Source of the DNA: JAKEGN01 sp964465665
Lineage (GTDB): Bacteria; Pseudomonadota; Gammaproteobacteria; Steroidobacterales; Woeseiaceae
DNA: 6,802 bases
NCBI GenBank assembly: GCA_964465665.1
Contig: CAYXKM010000322.1
Location: 1 to 6,802, forward strand
Direction: 5' to 3'
Below the pieces are notes generated by a model. It was not told the DNA's origin. It saw only the letters and a list, made by a program, of their open reading frames with translations, and did not search any database. The number at the start of each line of letters is the position of its first letter. The first letter of the stretch is position 1. Both the position numbers and the translations under genes were made by a program. Positions 4,798 through 6,802 of the stretch are shown here, one piece after another.

Positions 4798-5469
4798 TTA
4801 CGGGTTTGAGGTGTACAGGACCGAGTTCTGCGGGTTGACGAGCGCGGCGGGCAGCGTGGCATCGCCGTTCAACAAACCCTGCAGTGCGCGGTCCTTGCCG
4901 GTTCCTGTCACCAGCCACAGCCGCTGACGCGCCGCGGAGATCATCGGCAACGACAGGGACAAGCGGCGTGCACCGTGGAAACTTCGCGATACAATGACAT
5001 CCGTTGTAGCCTCGAGCGCCGGATCACCGGGCAAGAGCGACGCCGTGTGCCCGTCGGCGCCAAGCCCGAGGTGCACCAGATCGAGCGCACCGTGGGGTCC
5101 GAGTACGCGCCGCAAGGTGCCGGCGTAGCTGCTGGCGGCTGCGTCCGGGTCGGCAAGATCCAGCGGCATCGGGTACAACTGCTCAGGCGGTATGGTTATG
5201 TGAGCGAGCAAGCGTTCGCGGATGGCGTTGAAATTCCGTTCCGGAGAATCCGCAGCAACCAGGCGTTCGTCGACCTGGAAGAGATGCACGCTATGCCAGT
5301 CAAGATCTTCCGCCGCCAGCGCCTCGAACATGCGCAACGGACTCGTCCCGCCGCTCAGCGCCAGGGTAAATCGTTGCCGTTCCGCCAGCGCCCGCCGGCC
5401 TTCGTCCGCGATCGCCGCGGCGGCCGCTCGCGATGCCTGCTTCGCATCCGGCAGCGTGAAAACGTTCAT
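4798..5469 (-). CDS. pgl: 6-phosphogluconolactonase (223 aa)
   Basis: Hydrolyses 6-phosphoglucono-delta-lactone to 6-phosphogluconate in the cytosol, the second step of the oxidative pentose phosphate and Entner-Doudoroff routes. It is the DevB/NagB-fold type of the enzyme. Motifs are the phosphate-binding L-A-L-S-G-G-T-S-P (residues 36-44), F-Q-V-D-E-R-L-V (64-71), E-R-N-F-N (77-81) and the signature H-L-G-L-G-A-D-G-H-T-A-S-L-L-P-G (133-148), in which His141 is the conserved active-site histidine. A basic S-R-S-F-H-G-A-R-R-L-S-L motif lies in the C-terminal half, where the family contacts substrate phosphate. Length is normal. The ATG overlaps the zwf stop as ATGA, which points to translational coupling and one transcript with zwf. 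No clear terminator follows the stop before the convergent HutD-family gene. Confidence 0.95.
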   Translation of the reverse strand: MNVFTLPDAKQASRAAAAAIADEGRRALAERQRFTLALSGGTSPLRMFEALAAEDLDWHSVHLFQVDERLVAADSPERNFNAIRERLLAHITIPPEQLYPMPLDLADPDAAASSYAGTLRRVLGPHGALDLVHLGLGADGHTASLLPGDPALEATTDVIVSRSFHGARRLSLSLPMISAARQRLWLVTGTGKDRALQGLLNGDATLPAALVNPQNSVLYTSNP

Positions 5470-6802
5470 TCACAACTCGGGCAGAGCCATCCGCCCGCCG
5501 GCTGCACGAGATCCGCCGCGGCGTCCGGTCCCCAGCTCTCCGGCTCGTAGAGGTGTACCGGCGTCGCCTTGTGCAAAACCGGTTCGACGACCGCCCACGC
5601 ATGTTCGACGGCGTCCGCACGCGCGAACAAGGTGTGGTCGCCCTTCATCGCATCGCCGATCAGTCGTTCATAAGCACTCCGGTGTGCGCTGTCATCATTG
5701 CTTACGAGCAGTTCAACCGGCTCGCCGACCATGTCGCTGCCGGGCTTTTTCGACAGCGCGCCCAACGCAATGGCGATGCGATCCGGCCCGAGGCGAAAGC
5801 GGAAATAGTTCGGTGTTGCCGCGGGATCGTCATTGAACGTCAGTGACGACTGTTTCAGTTGCACAGTGACTTCGGTGACGGTTGTTGGCAGACGCTTGCC
5901 GGTGCGAATGAAGAATGGCACATCACGCCAGCGCGCCGAATCGATCGCAAGTCGCAACGCAGCGTAGGTCTCGACCCGGGAGTCCTTTGCCACGTCAGGC
6001 TCGGCACGATAGCTGCGGTATTGCCCGCGCACGACATCATCGATAGCAAGCGGCTCTATATGCCGGATAAGGTCCGCTTTCGAATCGCGTAGCGCATCGG
6101 GAAGGTTTGCCGCCGGTGGCTCCATGGCGAGGTGTGCCACAACCTCCAGCAAATGGTTCTGCACGACGTCGCGAATGGCACCGACTTCTTCGTAGAACCG
6201 GCCACGCCCCTCGACGCCGAGGTGCTCCGCCATCGTGATCTGCACGCTGGCGATATGGTCGCGGTTCCAGATCGGCTCGAGAAATGCATTGGCGAAACGA
6301 AAGTACAAAAGATTCTGCACCGGCTCCTTGCCAAGGAAGTGATCGATGCGAAATATCGCGTCCTCGGCGAAGGTTTCGTGCAGTACCCGGTTGAGCGCAC
6401 GCGCCGACGCGAGATCGCGGCCAAAAGGTTTCTCGACGACCACCCGGGCGTTGCCGGCGCTGCAACCGGCGGCGTGCAAATGGCGCAACACGGTCGCAAA
6501 CATGCCGGGCGGTATGGCGAGGTAGAAAAGCGGCGCTTTTGCCCCGGCGAGTGCCACGCGCAGGCGCGCGAACGTAGCCGCATCGGAATAGTCGCCATCA
6601 ACGTAGCAGAGCGATCCTGTCAATGCGTCAGCGGATGCTTTGTCGCGCGTACCGTGCGCCGCAAGACTTGCGCTCACCCGTTGCCGGTACGTGTCCAGCG
6701 TATTGCCGCCGCGGGCCATGCCCGTCAGCGGAAACGGCGCCAAGCCACTGCGCAACAATGCCTGCAACGCCGGATAAATTTTGCGGAAGGCGAGGTCCCC
6801 GG
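5466..6802 (-). CDS. zwf: Glucose-6-phosphate 1-dehydrogenase, 5' end cut by window edge
   Basis: Oxidises glucose 6-phosphate to 6-phosphoglucono-lactone with NADP+ (or NAD+), feeding Pgl. The reading frame stays open to the last base: the first whole codons read G-D-L-A-F-R-K-I-Y-P-A-L, the end of the N-terminal Rossmann fingerprint. About 10-25 residues and the start are therefore outside the window, and the TTG at 6767 is not the start. Visible motifs, counted from that Gly, are Y-L-A-I-P-P (about 93-98), V-V-E-K-P-F-G-R-D-L (121-130) and the active-site signature R-I-D-H-F-L-G-K-E (151-159) with its catalytic His, then P-V-Q-N. A-E-H-L-G-V-E-G-R-G and F-F-I-R-T-G-K-R-L follow further on. 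The visible part is 444 aa. The protein ends in G-G-W-L-C-P-S-C-E, an unusual CxxC at the extreme C-terminus. It overlaps pgl by 4 nt. Confidence 0.96.
   Translation of the reverse strand, partial: GDLAFRKIYPALQALLRSGLAPFPLTGMARGGNTLDTYRQRVSASLAAHGTRDKASADALTGSLCYVDGDYSDAATFARLRVALAGAKAPLFYLAIPPGMFATVLRHLHAAGCSAGNARVVVEKPFGRDLASARALNRVLHETFAEDAIFRIDHFLGKEPVQNLLYFRFANAFLEPIWNRDHIASVQITMAEHLGVEGRGRFYEEVGAIRDVVQNHLLEVVAHLAMEPPAANLPDALRDSKADLIRHIEPLAIDDVVRGQYRSYRAEPDVAKDSRVETYAALRLAIDSARWRDVPFFIRTGKRLPTTVTEVTVQLKQSSLTFNDDPAATPNYFRFRLGPDRIAIALGALSKKPGSDMVGEPVELLVSNDDSAHRSAYERLIGDAMKGDHTLFARADAVEHAWAVVEPVLHKATPVHLYEPESWGPDAAADLVQPAGGWLCPSCE

Noticed and set aside
4770..4800. A-rich run at the end of the HutD-family gene as a terminator for pgl (T-rich on the minus strand)
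   Set aside because: The T-rich run follows the pgl stop, but the only stem before it is about 3 bp (CCG/CGG), and the A run encodes the final Lys codons of the HutD-family protein. Too weak to call.
5466..6767. zwf starting at TTG 6767
   Set aside because: The frame stays open upstream and encodes the conserved G-D-L-A-F-R-K-I-Y-P-A, so the gene continues past the window edge.

Overview
This window looks like chromosomal DNA of a fairly high-GC gammaproteobacterium. Three things point that way: a YbiI-type DksA/TraR zinc-finger protein that stays close to the enterobacterial protein along its whole length, a zwf-pgl gene pair, and short palindromic GTAGGAG-headed REP elements like those of Xanthomonadales and related groups. 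I cannot name a genus. No phage, plasmid, insertion-sequence, CRISPR, tRNA or rRNA signal is visible.

Left part (1-1760). A partial lipoprotein gene runs off the left edge on the minus strand. Facing away from it is a small exported protein (296-748, +) with a good sigma70-type promoter, a clear Shine-Dalgarno and a strong intrinsic terminator, so it is probably a single-gene transcript. A cluster of three REP elements follows directly (806-943). Next comes a second exported protein, tryptophan-rich and of unknown function (997-1695, +). A single REP element lies in the convergent gap after it.

Middle part (1761-4203). Four minus-strand genes form a probable operon, in transcription order: a VOC (glyoxalase-fold) protein, a YbiI-like DksA/TraR regulator, an EcsC-family protein and a phospholipid N-methyltransferase-like enzyme. 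Gaps between them are 36, 63 and 93 nt. A perfect TATAAT box stands just upstream of the VOC gene, and the last gene may have an extra promoter of its own. Upstream of this operon is a second three-element REP cluster (4046-4183). It has the same order, orientation and total length as the first.

Right part (4204-6802). A HutD/Ves-family cupin gene (+) starts 20 bases after the last REP element. It converges with the zwf-pgl pair (minus), which encodes the first two enzymes of the oxidative pentose phosphate / Entner-Doudoroff route. The zwf stop and pgl start overlap as ATGA. zwf is cut by the right edge: coding sequence continues to base 6802 and the true start is outside the window.

No clearly new multi-gene system is visible. 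The most notable items are the duplicated 138-bp REP cluster, the way REP elements sit on promoter and leader DNA of two divergent transcription units, and the four-gene VOC / DksA-like / EcsC / methyltransferase array, which has no obvious known joint function.
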